From NCBI RefSeq assembly GCF_002321025.1, contig NZ_DCLL01000007.1:1-9407 (forward strand): 9,407 nt of DNA, in the 5' to 3' direction. The DNA comes from Acinetobacter lwoffii (GTDB lineage Bacteria; Pseudomonadota; Gammaproteobacteria; Pseudomonadales; Moraxellaceae). A program made the translations under genes and the position numbers. Each line of letters starts with the position of its first letter. Within the stretch, counting starts at the first letter, position 1. A model generated the notes under the pieces. The model ran no database searches. It was not told the DNA's origin and saw nothing but the letters and a program-made list of their open reading frames with translations. Positions 1 through 7,469 of the stretch are shown here, one piece after another.

Positions 1-28
1 CAAATGAGGACACGCCCTAGCCTCCTAA

Positions 29-56
29 ATAAAAAACCACTTCAAAAGAAGTGGTT
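29..56 (-). terminator. Rho-independent terminator of the desC-desB operon
   Basis: A perfect 9-bp stem (AACCACTTC at 35-43 and GAAGTGGTT at 48-56) encloses an AAAA loop. Read on the minus strand, the stem is followed by a run of six T, the classic intrinsic terminator form. It begins 17 bases beyond the desaturase stop codon, so it ends that operon. Nothing else is recognisable in the first 28 bases. Confidence 0.88.
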
Positions 57-73
57 CTTAGTTTCAAGAACAA

Positions 74-1168
74 TTATTTCTTAAACGGAAATGCATATTT
101 CACAATACGTTTGATCACACTACCGTACTGTTTTACCAAGCTAGCATTGTTGTAGTTCAAACCATATTTTTCACAAACCGCCTGAACTTTTGGCGCCATT
201 TGACGATAGCGACGTGCAGGTACATCAGGATACAGATGATGTTCAATCTGGTGACTTAAATGACCCGTCAAGATATGAAACGCTTCAGAACCAGTCAGGT
301 TGGATGAACCACGGATCTGACGCATATACCAGTGACCACGACTTTCATTTTGCAGTACTGATTTCGGGAAAACTTCGACATCTTTGGTAAAGTGGCCACA
401 GAAAATAATACTAAAGGTCCAGATATTACGCAGACCATTGGCCACCATATTGCCGGTCAAAACCGGTAAAGCCGCAGGACCTGCGATGAGTGGAAAGAAT
501 ACATAATCTTTAAACAGCTGTTTACCGATTTTGCTCTGCATTGGACGCCATTCTTCTTTGGTCTGCTCTTTGCTTTTACGGCCTTTGAAGTATTTACCCA
601 ATTCAAGATTCTGAATTGCCACACCCCACTGAAACAATAAACAGAATGGCACTGCATAAATCGGTTGCAATAAATAGCCCGGTTTCCAGCGCTGTTCCGG
701 GAACAGACGTAATAGGCCATAACCGATATCATCATCCATACCTTTAATATTGGTATAGGTATGATGCTTGAAGTTATGAGTTTGACGCCAGTTGTCTGAA
801 GTCCCTACAATATCCCATTCATAGGTCTGGCCATTGAGTTTAGGATCATTCATCCAGTCATACTGACCATGCATGACATTATGACCCAGTTCCATATTTT
901 CCATAATTTTGGCAAAGCCTAACAGGCCTGTACCCAATAACCATGCTGGCGGGAACCATCCTGCAAATAACAAGGCACGACCGGCAATCGATGAATAACG
1001 AATGGTTGAATAGACACGACGGATATATTTAGCGTCTTTTTCACCCAGATCATCTAGCACTTCTTGCTTAATCGCATCGAGTTCACGTGCAAGTTCATCA
1101 AGTTCAAACTGGGTTAATTCACGGTTTTTAGGATTTTTAAAATACTGTAATTTTACTGGCATATTCAT
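74..1168 (-). CDS. desB: Membrane fatty acid (acyl-CoA) desaturase, DesB-like
   Basis: This 364-residue protein is a membrane di-iron desaturase of the COG3239 family, expected to insert a cis double bond (probably delta-9) into acyl chains using oxygen and electrons from the reductase encoded just upstream. All three histidine boxes are present: HNVMH at 96-100, HNFKHH at 131-136 and HQIEHH at 306-311. A further His at 259 may help bind iron. Hydrophobic stretches near 60-88, 165-186 and 221-258 fit membrane segments, with the boxes facing the cytoplasm. The gene starts 14 bases after the reductase stop, so the two are co-transcribed. The ribosome site is weak, and a second ATG lies two codons in, so the start is slightly uncertain. 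The neighbours match Pseudomonas aeruginosa desT-desC-desB, on which the symbol rests. Exact substrate (acyl-CoA or phospholipid) and regiochemistry are inferred. Confidence 0.9.
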   Translation of the reverse strand: MNMPVKLQYFKNPKNRELTQFELDELARELDAIKQEVLDDLGEKDAKYIRRVYSTIRYSSIAGRALLFAGWFPPAWLLGTGLLGFAKIMENMELGHNVMHGQYDWMNDPKLNGQTYEWDIVGTSDNWRQTHNFKHHTYTNIKGMDDDIGYGLLRLFPEQRWKPGYLLQPIYAVPFCLLFQWGVAIQNLELGKYFKGRKSKEQTKEEWRPMQSKIGKQLFKDYVFFPLIAGPAALPVLTGNMVANGLRNIWTFSIIFCGHFTKDVEVFPKSVLQNESRGHWYMRQIRGSSNLTGSEAFHILTGHLSHQIEHHLYPDVPARRYRQMAPKVQAVCEKYGLNYNNASLVKQYGSVIKRIVKYAFPFKK

Positions 1169-1182
1169 AGGATAAAACTCGC

Positions 1183-2262
1183 TTATAAGTCGATGACAAG
1201 GTCAGTCTGCGCTGAGTTAATACAAATTTTGAGCAGGTTGCCGGGTTCGGTATTTTGTGCACCGTTGACCAAATTCTTGGTCGAACCCTCTACTTTATTG
1301 CAGGCACATTTATTACAAATGCCCATACGGCAACCATGGGTCGGTTTAATATTTTGCTGTTCCAGACTCACCAGAATGGACTGGCCTTTTGGAATGCTGA
1401 CAATTTTTTTCGACTGGGTCAGGGTAACATTAATAAAGCCAGTATCCGATAGATCCGCCAAACTCATGCTAAAGGCTTCACCTTTAAACTGTTTTGCCTG
1501 AGCAAAAAGCTGTTCAGCTTTAGATACAAAACCTGAAGGACCACAGCAATATACGATGCTATTTTCCAGATTTTGCAGATCGGTCAGATAAGTTTCATCC
1601 AGACGCGCAGCAGCTGGCTGTTCTTGAGTGGCATACACATGAAATGAGAAATTTGCATGTTTCTGAGCAAGTTCTTCAAACCGTGCTTTAAATGCGGCAT
1701 CCTGATCTTTTTTAACCCAGTACCAGAGTGTGACCGGTGCAGATAGTTCACCTTTTTTGCTCAAGCTTTCCAGCATACTGAGCATTGGAGTAATACCACT
1801 CCCTGCTGCAAGCAAGATCAATGGACTCGTCTGCGCAGGCAAGGTCATATCACCATAAGGCTGACCAAATTCGATCACATCACCCACTTGTGCCTGTTCT
1901 GCAAACCATGTGCTGACTTTACCGGCATCGACTTTTTTCACACTCAGCAACACATGCTGAGAATCGACACGGGTCAAGCTATAGCTACGTTCATAACGAA
2001 TGCCATTCACTACCACATAGACCGAATGATGCTGCCCTGCTTCACCAAACTTAAATAAGCGATTCACCTGAATTTTCAAACTCAGCATATCCTGTGCTGC
2101 ATTTTCTTTGTGCACGATCTTGCCTAATGGCTGATTCAACGACCATACAGGATTGAGTTTCTGAATCCAGAAATTAATCGCATGCTGATCGATTACACTG
2201 TCAGACAGTGCATTCAACGGCGTTTTAAGTTTTTGGAGTACATGCATCGTTTGCGACATCAC
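1183..2262 (-). CDS. desC: Flavin/2Fe-2S oxidoreductase (desaturase electron donor), DesC-like
   Basis: This 359-residue NAD(P)H reductase should pass electrons through FAD and a 2Fe-2S cluster to the desaturase downstream. Domain order is FAD-binding barrel (about 45-140, flavin motif RSYS at 92-95), NAD(P)-binding domain (about 145-250, glycine-rich LAAGSGITPM at 151-160 and CCGPSGF at 239-245), then a plant-type ferredoxin domain (about 276-359). Cluster ligands are C311, C316, C319 and C347, in the CX4CX2C...C pattern; C321 is an extra cysteine. The first 40 residues are a family-specific extension. The start is uncertain: GTG at 2262, ATG at 2259 and ATG at 2247 are in frame, and an anti-SD-like AGGTGAT overlaps the first two, which favours 2247 although its spacing is long. 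It heads the operon with desB, under a promoter overlapped by a palindrome. Pairing with a desaturase and a TetR gene supports DesC rather than a ring-hydroxylase reductase. Confidence 0.88.
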   Translation of the reverse strand: MMSQTMHVLQKLKTPLNALSDSVIDQHAINFWIQKLNPVWSLNQPLGKIVHKENAAQDMLSLKIQVNRLFKFGEAGQHHSVYVVVNGIRYERSYSLTRVDSQHVLLSVKKVDAGKVSTWFAEQAQVGDVIEFGQPYGDMTLPAQTSPLILLAAGSGITPMLSMLESLSKKGELSAPVTLWYWVKKDQDAAFKARFEELAQKHANFSFHVYATQEQPAAARLDETYLTDLQNLENSIVYCCGPSGFVSKAEQLFAQAKQFKGEAFSMSLADLSDTGFINVTLTQSKKIVSIPKGQSILVSLEQQNIKPTHGCRMGICNKCACNKVEGSTKNLVNGAQNTEPGNLLKICINSAQTDLVIDL

Positions 2263-2277
2263 CTTGGGTTTTTAATT

Positions 2278-2309
2278 ATTATACACATGTATATATATTT
2301 GTATATACA
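2278..2309 (-). promoter_or_regulatory. desCB promoter -10 box with overlapping palindromic operator
   Basis: A perfect minus-strand TATAAT (2283-2278) gives a transcript start near 2271, just before the reductase start codons. Immediately upstream is an inverted repeat: TGTATATA (2288-2295), six bases TATTTG, then TATATACA (2302-2309). It fills the spacer and -35 zone, where no good -35 hexamer is seen. That is where a TetR dimer would block RNA polymerase, and the divergent TetR gene is the obvious ligand. The palindrome is seen directly; its binding by the regulator is inferred. Alternating AT bases form short palindromes easily, which lowers certainty. Confidence 0.55.
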
Positions 2310-2329
2310 ACCGTATTGTTTCTAATCAT

Positions 2330-2358
2330 TTCACAAGCTTGACTAGCTCGGTTATAAT
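2330..2358 (+). promoter_or_regulatory. Candidate promoter of the desT-like regulator
   Basis: TTCACA (2330-2335, five of six to TTGACA) is separated by 17 bases from a perfect TATAAT (2353-2358). Transcription would start near 2365, leaving almost no leader for the ATG at 2373, which favours a later start codon. The TTGACT at 2339-2344 is too close to TATAAT to be its partner. Confidence 0.6.
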
Positions 2359-2399
2359 AAAATGATTCATGCATGAACCTATCGATGAACGAGCCTTCA

Positions 2400-3080
2400 A
2401 TGAAAATAAGCAGTGACGCATCTTTATTACAATCGAAAAGCATTGATGAGCCGATTATCGTACGGAGTGTCGGTCGCAAGGCCACCATTACCAAGGAAGA
2501 ACTATTTCAGGCTGCGTTGAATCTGATTGGGCCACAAAAAAGTATTTCCTCTTTAAGTCTGCGTGAAGTCGCGCGTGAAGCCGGTATTGCACCGAACAGC
2601 TTCTATCGTCATTTTAAAGATATTGATGAACTGGCCATTGAACTGATTGATCGTGCCGGGATTGTATTGCGTCAGATTTTGCATGAAGCACGTCTGCAAG
2701 CTTCTCGCCAGAACAGCATCATCCGCAGTTCTGTAGAAGTCTTTATTGCCCAGCTGGATGCCGATGAAGGCAATCTGAGCCTGTTATTACGTGAAGGTTA
2801 TACCGGTTCCAAATCTTATAAACAGGCAGTAGAACGCCAGTTAAATTATTTTCAGCAGGAACTTCAGGATGATTTGATTCGTCTGGAACGTCTAAACAAT
2901 AAAAAATTATTTCATCCGGATATTGCCGCCAAAGCGATTACCCAACTGGTGTTCAACATGGGCGCCAATGTGATTGATATGCCTGCTGAAGATCGTAAAG
3001 AAATTGCCGAACAGACCATGATCATGATCCGGATGATTCTGGAAGGTGCGCGTCATCTGGAAGATTCTCAGCTGCGTTAA
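2400..3080 (+). CDS. desT: TetR-family regulator of unsaturated fatty acid synthesis, DesT/FabR-like
   Basis: A TetR/AcrR repressor expected to read the saturated/unsaturated acyl-CoA balance and control the divergent desaturase operon. From the ATG at 2400 it has 226 residues. An N-terminal helix-turn-helix spans roughly residues 30-75, with the recognition region REVAREAGIAPNSFYRHFKD; the helical remainder (about 80-215) is the ligand and dimer domain. This DNA-binding domain strongly resembles DesT and FabR as I recall them. Other in-frame ATGs lie at 2373 (235 residues) and 2385. I prefer 2400 because the promoter would start transcripts near 2365 and a weak AACGAG precedes 2400, but the longer form is possible. 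It is monocistronic, ending at a bidirectional terminator. Divergence from a desaturase/reductase pair is the DesT arrangement; the effector ligand is inferred. Confidence 0.86.
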   Translation: MKISSDASLLQSKSIDEPIIVRSVGRKATITKEELFQAALNLIGPQKSISSLSLREVAREAGIAPNSFYRHFKDIDELAIELIDRAGIVLRQILHEARLQASRQNSIIRSSVEVFIAQLDADEGNLSLLLREGYTGSKSYKQAVERQLNYFQQELQDDLIRLERLNNKKLFHPDIAAKAITQLVFNMGANVIDMPAEDRKEIAEQTMIMIRMILEGARHLEDSQLR

Positions 3081-3105
3081 TTTCCCGATTTGCACGAAGC
3101 TGTAT

Positions 3106-3135
3106 AAAAGAGACGTAATCAACGTCCCTTTTTTT
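3106..3135. terminator. Bidirectional terminator between convergent genes
   Basis: The stem GACGT (3112-3116), loop AATCA, ACGTC (3122-3126) extends past one A-C mismatch by a G-C and several A-T pairs, with a seven-base T run on the plus strand. The A run on the left becomes a shorter T run on the minus strand. It sits between the plus-strand regulator (stop at 3080) and the minus-strand hydrolase (stop at 3143), so it can serve both. Confidence 0.8.
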
Positions 3136-3142
3136 ATGATGA

Positions 3143-3943
3143 TTACAAAAGTGCGAGTTGGGTTTTGACCGCCTTTGCAGTGGCTTCCGGATACTCAAGT
3201 GGGAACATATGCCCGCCCTCGACCACAGAATAATTAATCCGATAAATCTTCTGCATCCCTTGTGGCAAACCCTGCTGATAAAACTGGCTCTGCTCAGCAG
3301 TCATCAGATGAATTGGCACTTCAGGCTGTCGGCGTGGTGTTCTCCACCACCAGGCGGGTACAGTCCGGAAGATTTCCGCTTCTATCTGTTTTGGAATAGT
3401 TAACGTCACCCCACCACGTTCAGGTTCTGGCTGAATGCCGCTCTCGATATAATCAGCAAAACACTGCTCATCGAAATTTTTAAATAAGCGGTTAAACCGG
3501 AGTGCTTCAATAGCATCCTGTTTCGATGACCAATGATCTTTGCGTTTTAGCGTAATTCCTGCGGGCGTATAGCGGTCAACACTTTTCAGATTCAGCTTTT
3601 TAATCAGTTCAAACATGGCGCTATTTTTTCCAATCACAAATGGTGGATCCATAATGACCAGTTTGGAAAATAGTTCGGGACGTCGATACGCCGCCATCAG
3701 GGTCACCAGACCACCAAAGGAATGCCCTAAACCAATCACCTGTTGCTGAGGAAACTGCTGCTCGATATCTGCAATGACTTCATCAACCAGATAACGCCAG
3801 TCTCGCGTAATTGGATATTGCGGGTTCATGCCGATCAAGGGAATCGCTTTGACCTCATAGTCTTGCTGGAAACAGTCCAGAAACTTTTGATAAGTTGCCG
3901 CAGGAATACCATTGGCATGGGTAAAATGTAGGGCTTGCTTCAT
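3143..3943 (-). CDS. Alpha/beta hydrolase
   Basis: A 266-residue soluble alpha/beta-hydrolase fold enzyme, of typical length for a single-domain member. The nucleophile elbow is GHSFGG at 73-78, with Ser75 as catalytic serine. His245 in VEGGHMFPLE is the likely catalytic histidine, and Glu217 in the MTAEQS segment is the likeliest acid, though Asp99 is an alternative. The HANG stretch at 9-12 sits where the oxyanion loop occurs. A Trp-rich cap segment (AWWWRTP, near 197-203) and an insertion of about 100 residues between Ser75 and the last strands suggest a lid over the active site. No signal peptide is seen, so it should be cytoplasmic. The substrate cannot be deduced. No strong ribosome site precedes the ATG. 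It lies downstream of the PAAR gene on the same strand with a 135-base gap, so co-transcription is possible but unproven. Confidence 0.85.
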   Translation of the reverse strand: MKQALHFTHANGIPAATYQKFLDCFQQDYEVKAIPLIGMNPQYPITRDWRYLVDEVIADIEQQFPQQQVIGLGHSFGGLVTLMAAYRRPELFSKLVIMDPPFVIGKNSAMFELIKKLNLKSVDRYTPAGITLKRKDHWSSKQDAIEALRFNRLFKNFDEQCFADYIESGIQPEPERGGVTLTIPKQIEAEIFRTVPAWWWRTPRRQPEVPIHLMTAEQSQFYQQGLPQGMQKIYRINYSVVEGGHMFPLEYPEATAKAVKTQLALL

Positions 3944-4033
3944 TATTTTTAAACGCAGCGCGTATTCATCCTGAAATCATCGAATGAGCTTACTGATCTA
4001 TTCCTTGATTCGGCAGTGCAAAAATGCTCAAAC

Positions 4034-4051
4034 AATGACCTCAAAGTCATT
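4034..4051. repeat. Short inverted repeat in the PAAR-hydrolase gap
   Basis: AATGAC (4034-4039), six bases, then GTCATT (4046-4051) form a small palindrome between the PAAR stop and the hydrolase start. No T run follows, so it is not a convincing terminator; it could be an operator or chance. The rest of the 3944-4078 gap holds nothing I can name. Confidence 0.3.
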
Positions 4052-4078
4052 TCTCTGTATTCCTTCAGAATTTAAGGT

Positions 4079-4345
4079 TTATTTCTGCGATACAGTTAAA
4101 TGTTGCATCGGTAGAAAAATCGCCCCGCAACTGGCCTTATCCCCCGCGATGACCACTGCCCGTCCTTTGACACTAATAGACAAATTGCTGGAAATTGCGG
4201 TGACCATGGTCTGGCATTTGGGACAATAATGCTTCATACCATTTAAATGTACGGCAATACCATTGATCAAAAAAGAGGGTTCACATTTAGTCACCATGCC
4301 GCCATGATTGGTCTTTGTGCCAAGGGTAATCAATGCTTTTGACAT
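4079..4345 (-). CDS. PAAR-domain protein (type VI secretion spike tip)
   Basis: At 88 residues this is essentially a lone PAAR domain. Such proteins form a sharp beta-helical cone that caps the VgrG spike of the type VI secretion system and can recruit effectors. Family features are the N-terminal TNHGGMV (12-18), the NGIAVHLNG segment (28-36), the CPKC pair (C41, C44), and the C-terminal GRAVVIAGDKASCG (61-74). His14, His33 and the cysteines are possible zinc ligands. No toxin extension is present, so it is a bare tip that would need a separate effector. No vgrG, hcp or sheath gene lies in the window, so it is an orphan here. An AAGAA about ten bases before the ATG may act as ribosome site. 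A non-T6SS phage-type spike role is possible but less likely. Confidence 0.82.
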   Translation of the reverse strand: MSKALITLGTKTNHGGMVTKCEPSFLINGIAVHLNGMKHYCPKCQTMVTAISSNLSISVKGRAVVIAGDKASCGAIFLPMQHLTVSQK

Positions 4346-4390
4346 GATTTTTCATTCTTATTATTCAGTAGGCTGATTTTAAACAGGAGT

Positions 4391-4418
4391 AAAATAACAG
4401 GCCAGCATTCTCCGACAA
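4391..4418 (-). promoter_or_regulatory. Candidate promoter of the PAAR gene
   Basis: On the minus strand TTGTCG (4418-4413) and TATTTT (4396-4391) are 16 bases apart, each four of six to the sigma-70 consensus. It would give a leader of about 40 bases before the PAAR start. The match is modest and the area is AT-rich, so this is tentative. Confidence 0.35.
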
Positions 4419-4445
4419 AAAATAATAAAACTGGATTTTGCCCAT

Positions 4446-4475
4446 AAAAAAAGCAGCCCGAAAGCTGCATTTTTT
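4446..4475 (-). terminator. Rho-independent terminator of rapA
   Basis: GCAGC (4453-4457) and GCTGC (4464-4468) pair around a six-base loop, flanked by seven A on the left and a T run on the right. Read on the minus strand the stem is followed by seven T, a good intrinsic terminator starting 13 bases after the rapA stop. Confidence 0.82.
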
Positions 4476-4488
4476 AATGATTTAAAGC

Positions 4489-7326
4489 TTAAGGCTTAAC
4501 GACAACCATCACCTGAATCGCTTCCGGTGTTACCGATAGACCATCCAGTAAGCTTAAACCTTCTTTCTGCAATTTCTGTAAACGTGCAATTTCATCTTCA
4601 CGGATACTTGGGTTGAACTGTTTCAGATAGGTCAGGCGATCAATTTCATATTGCCATTTGTTGCCATACACTTCTTTGGCTTGCTGCTTGAAGCCCGGCA
4701 ATGCACTGCGTGCCAGTTCAAGCGCTTGCTGATAACGTGCTTCAATCACATCACGACGTGCTTTCACCACCTGACGACAGCTATTGCCATCTAAATGATG
4801 CAGGTACGGCTTCAGGATTTCTGGTGCAATCTTCTGTGATAGATCCTGACCTTTTTCACTCAGCAAGACACGAATCAACTGTTGCGGCAAGCTAGACGGC
4901 AAGTTCAATGCTTTCGGAGCCACCACATCGACCTTGAACCATACTTCTAACAATACCGAACCTTGTGGCAGTGCTGCCGATTTTAGTACCGCAACGTTGG
5001 TGCTACCAAAGCCTTGGGTATTGATCATCTCCATCACGCTTTCAGTGAATGGATGTTCTAGAGTCAAGTATTGCGCATCTTCACGAATTTGTGCTTGATC
5101 ACGATAGAAAGTCGCTGTAATCCCTTCTTCATCCAGCGTCAAACCTTGAACCTGCATTTGATCGGTTGGCTTGATGATCACTGTACCGTTACTTTGCTCA
5201 TCAAAGTCGATATTCGTAGACGCCATAAAGCGCTTCATGAAAATCGGCAAAGTGGTATTGTCATCATAATCTTCAAGCGCGTTAACAATTTCCTGTGCCA
5301 CCACCGGACGGCAAGAGTTGTACTCAAGCAAACGGTCTCGACCTTCCTGCAATTCAGCTTCCAGCGCTTCACGTTGCACGCTGACTTCTTCCAGCAGGTC
5401 TTCAAACTCTTGACCTTTGTCCGCCAATAGACAGTCTTTCAAGCGAAAAATAAAGTTTTCTTGCAATGTTTGTGCAGTTGGAGAAATATTGTTGAAGATA
5501 TTCAGCGCTTCGTTATACCAGCGGAACATACGTTCTTGTGCAGTTCCCACCAGATAAGGCACATGAATCTGAATACGGTTTTCCTGACCGATACGATCCA
5601 GACGACCAATACGCTGTTCCAACACGTCCGGGTTCGCAGGTAAATCGAACAGAATCAGGTCAGAGGCAAACTGGAAGTTACGACCTTCAGAACCGATTTC
5701 CGAACAAAGGAGAATCTGCGCGCCATACGAATCTTCAGCAAAATATGCTGCAGCCTGGTCACGCTCTAACAAACTCATGCCTTCATGGAACATTGCCGTA
5801 CGAATACCAGCATGTAAACGTAGTGCATTTTCCAGCGCTTCAACCACTGGCCCGCTACGTGCAATCAGTAAGACTTTCTTGTGCTTTAAATCGGTACGCA
5901 AACGCTCCATCAGCCACATCACGCGTGGATCGGCTTCCATCCACGAGCCATCCAGCTGGGCTTCTTCAGGCCACATTTGCTCACGTAGTTTACCGTCTTT
6001 CGACCAGTGTTCTGGTGCTGGTAATGGCGCTGGCTGACAGTCACGGCCCGGGAAACCTTGAATCGCTTCACGCGTGTTACGGAACAGGATACGGCCTGTA
6101 CCATGACGGTCTAAAAGCTCATGAATGGCACGGAAACGCTGTTCAGGATGGTCTTCAATCGGATGACCTAACAAGCCCTCAATCGCAGTGAAATGCTCAG
6201 CTTCTAGCGGCAAATCTGACATCAGCACTTCTGCAATTTTAGCGGTATGCTGATATTGTGCTTCTTCATCGAGGAAACGATCCAGCGAATTAAAACGCTG
6301 CGGATCAAGCAAACGCAGGCGTGCAAAGTGACTTTCCACACCGAGCTGTTCAGGTGTCGCCGTCAATAACAACACGCCCGGCGTATGTTCAGCCAGCTCT
6401 TCGACCAGATCATAACGGTCATTACCGCCATCTTCTTCGCTCCACATCAAATGATGTGCTTCATCGACCACCAGCAAGTCGAAACCGGCTTCAAGTGCCT
6501 GTTCACGCAAATCTTCATGGTCGACCATCAAATCGACAGAGGCAATAATTTTTTGTTCGGTCAGGAACGGGTTTTGTTCAGGGTCATGTTCTTTGATCGA
6601 CGCAGTACGGGTCAAATCAAACAGCGAGAACTCAAGATTGAAACGACGACGCATCTCGATCATCCACTGATATTGCAGTGAATCCGGTACTAAAATCAGA
6701 ATACGTTCAGAACGGCCGGTTTTTAGCTGTTGATGGATGATCAGACCAGCTTCGATGGTTTTACCCAGACCCACTTCATCGGCCAGTAATACACGCGGTG
6801 CAAAACGCTGACCGACTTCATGTGCAATATACAGCTGATGCGGAATCAGGCCGACACGTGAACCTACCAAACCACGCAGTGGACTGCTTTGCATATTGGC
6901 CTGCATTAGCAGCGCTTCAATACGCAGGTCATACCATTCTTTATAATCGACCTGACTGGCCAATAAACGATCTAGAGGCTTAGACAGCTGGATAGTCGCA
7001 CCAATACGGGTTTCATTCAGCGATTTACGTTCTTCAGTTCCATCTTCCAGAGTACGAACAACATGATAACGTACCACGCCATTCCGGTCTTCCACGGATT
7101 CTACAATCCACTTGGTCCCTTCCTGATCGTGTAATTCATCTTTCACATTAAATACAATACGAGATAAGGGTGCATTGCTGCGTGCATAGACGCGGGTTTC
7201 ATCGCTTTTCGGGAATAAAATGCTGACCGACCGCTCATCAACATCAATAAGAACGCCTAAACCGAGTTCTGTTTCAGTATCTGATAACCAACGTTGACCA
7301 ATAGCAAATTGCTGCAATTTTTCCAC
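4489..7326 (-). CDS. rapA: RNA polymerase-associated ATP-dependent helicase-like protein RapA
   Basis: RapA (HepA) is a Swi2/Snf2 ATPase that binds RNA polymerase and helps recycle it after transcription. From the GTG at 7326 it has 945 residues, against 968 in E. coli. Order: N-terminal Tudor-like region (about 1-105), RecA-like lobe 1 with Walker A DEVGLGKT (183-190), DEAH (288-291) and TATPE (322-326), then lobe 2 with SEGRNFQ (from about 546) and QRIGRLDRIGQ (571-581), then the Rap-specific C-terminal region. All ATPase motifs look intact. The open frame extends to another GTG at 7368 (959 residues), but E. coli RapA begins close to the GQRW(L/I)SD block, which fits 7326. The upstream start has no ribosome site, while a purine-rich AAGATAAAG precedes 7326. 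It is likely monocistronic; no convincing promoter was found. Confidence 0.95.
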   Translation of the reverse strand: MEKLQQFAIGQRWLSDTETELGLGVLIDVDERSVSILFPKSDETRVYARSNAPLSRIVFNVKDELHDQEGTKWIVESVEDRNGVVRYHVVRTLEDGTEERKSLNETRIGATIQLSKPLDRLLASQVDYKEWYDLRIEALLMQANMQSSPLRGLVGSRVGLIPHQLYIAHEVGQRFAPRVLLADEVGLGKTIEAGLIIHQQLKTGRSERILILVPDSLQYQWMIEMRRRFNLEFSLFDLTRTASIKEHDPEQNPFLTEQKIIASVDLMVDHEDLREQALEAGFDLLVVDEAHHLMWSEEDGGNDRYDLVEELAEHTPGVLLLTATPEQLGVESHFARLRLLDPQRFNSLDRFLDEEAQYQHTAKIAEVLMSDLPLEAEHFTAIEGLLGHPIEDHPEQRFRAIHELLDRHGTGRILFRNTREAIQGFPGRDCQPAPLPAPEHWSKDGKLREQMWPEEAQLDGSWMEADPRVMWLMERLRTDLKHKKVLLIARSGPVVEALENALRLHAGIRTAMFHEGMSLLERDQAAAYFAEDSYGAQILLCSEIGSEGRNFQFASDLILFDLPANPDVLEQRIGRLDRIGQENRIQIHVPYLVGTAQERMFRWYNEALNIFNNISPTAQTLQENFIFRLKDCLLADKGQEFEDLLEEVSVQREALEAELQEGRDRLLEYNSCRPVVAQEIVNALEDYDDNTTLPIFMKRFMASTNIDFDEQSNGTVIIKPTDQMQVQGLTLDEEGITATFYRDQAQIREDAQYLTLEHPFTESVMEMINTQGFGSTNVAVLKSAALPQGSVLLEVWFKVDVVAPKALNLPSSLPQQLIRVLLSEKGQDLSQKIAPEILKPYLHHLDGNSCRQVVKARRDVIEARYQQALELARSALPGFKQQAKEVYGNKWQYEIDRLTYLKQFNPSIREDEIARLQKLQKEGLSLLDGLSVTPEAIQVMVVVKP

Positions 7327-7417
7327 CTTTATCTTAAGTACAAGATTATGAATATTAGGCTCAATCACGAAACGTCATTGGAGCAAAATTTCACACCTTC
7401 AAGCAATGTATTTTGAC

Positions 7418-7440
7418 ATAAAGCCCACTAAAAAGTGAGC
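7418..7440 (-). terminator. Weak terminator-like hairpin after rluA
   Basis: GCTCACT and AGTGGGC (minus strand, 7440-7423) pair with one mismatch around a short T-rich loop and are followed by TTTATG. It lies 30 bases past the rluA stop. The T tract is poor, so it may terminate only partially and allow read-through into rapA. Confidence 0.4.
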
Positions 7441-7469
7441 ATAATTCACGCCGATTAAAGAAGTATTTC

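Noticed and set aside
2339..2358. TTGACT with TATAAT upstream of the regulator as a promoter pair.
   Set aside because: The spacing is only eight bases; TTCACA at 2330 with 17-base spacing is the proper partner.
3984..4229. An 81-codon plus-strand open frame opposite the PAAR gene.
   Set aside because: It runs antisense to a clear PAAR domain and its product has no protein-family character.
5538..6191. A 217-codon plus-strand open frame opposite rapA.
   Set aside because: It is antisense to the strongly conserved RapA ATPase core, its translation resembles no protein and is low in complexity, and no promoter or ribosome site supports it.
7327..7368. Extension of rapA to an upstream GTG at 7368.
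   Set aside because: It adds 14 residues not expected from E. coli RapA, has no ribosome site, and covers AT-rich sequence more like a promoter region. It is kept only as an alternative start.
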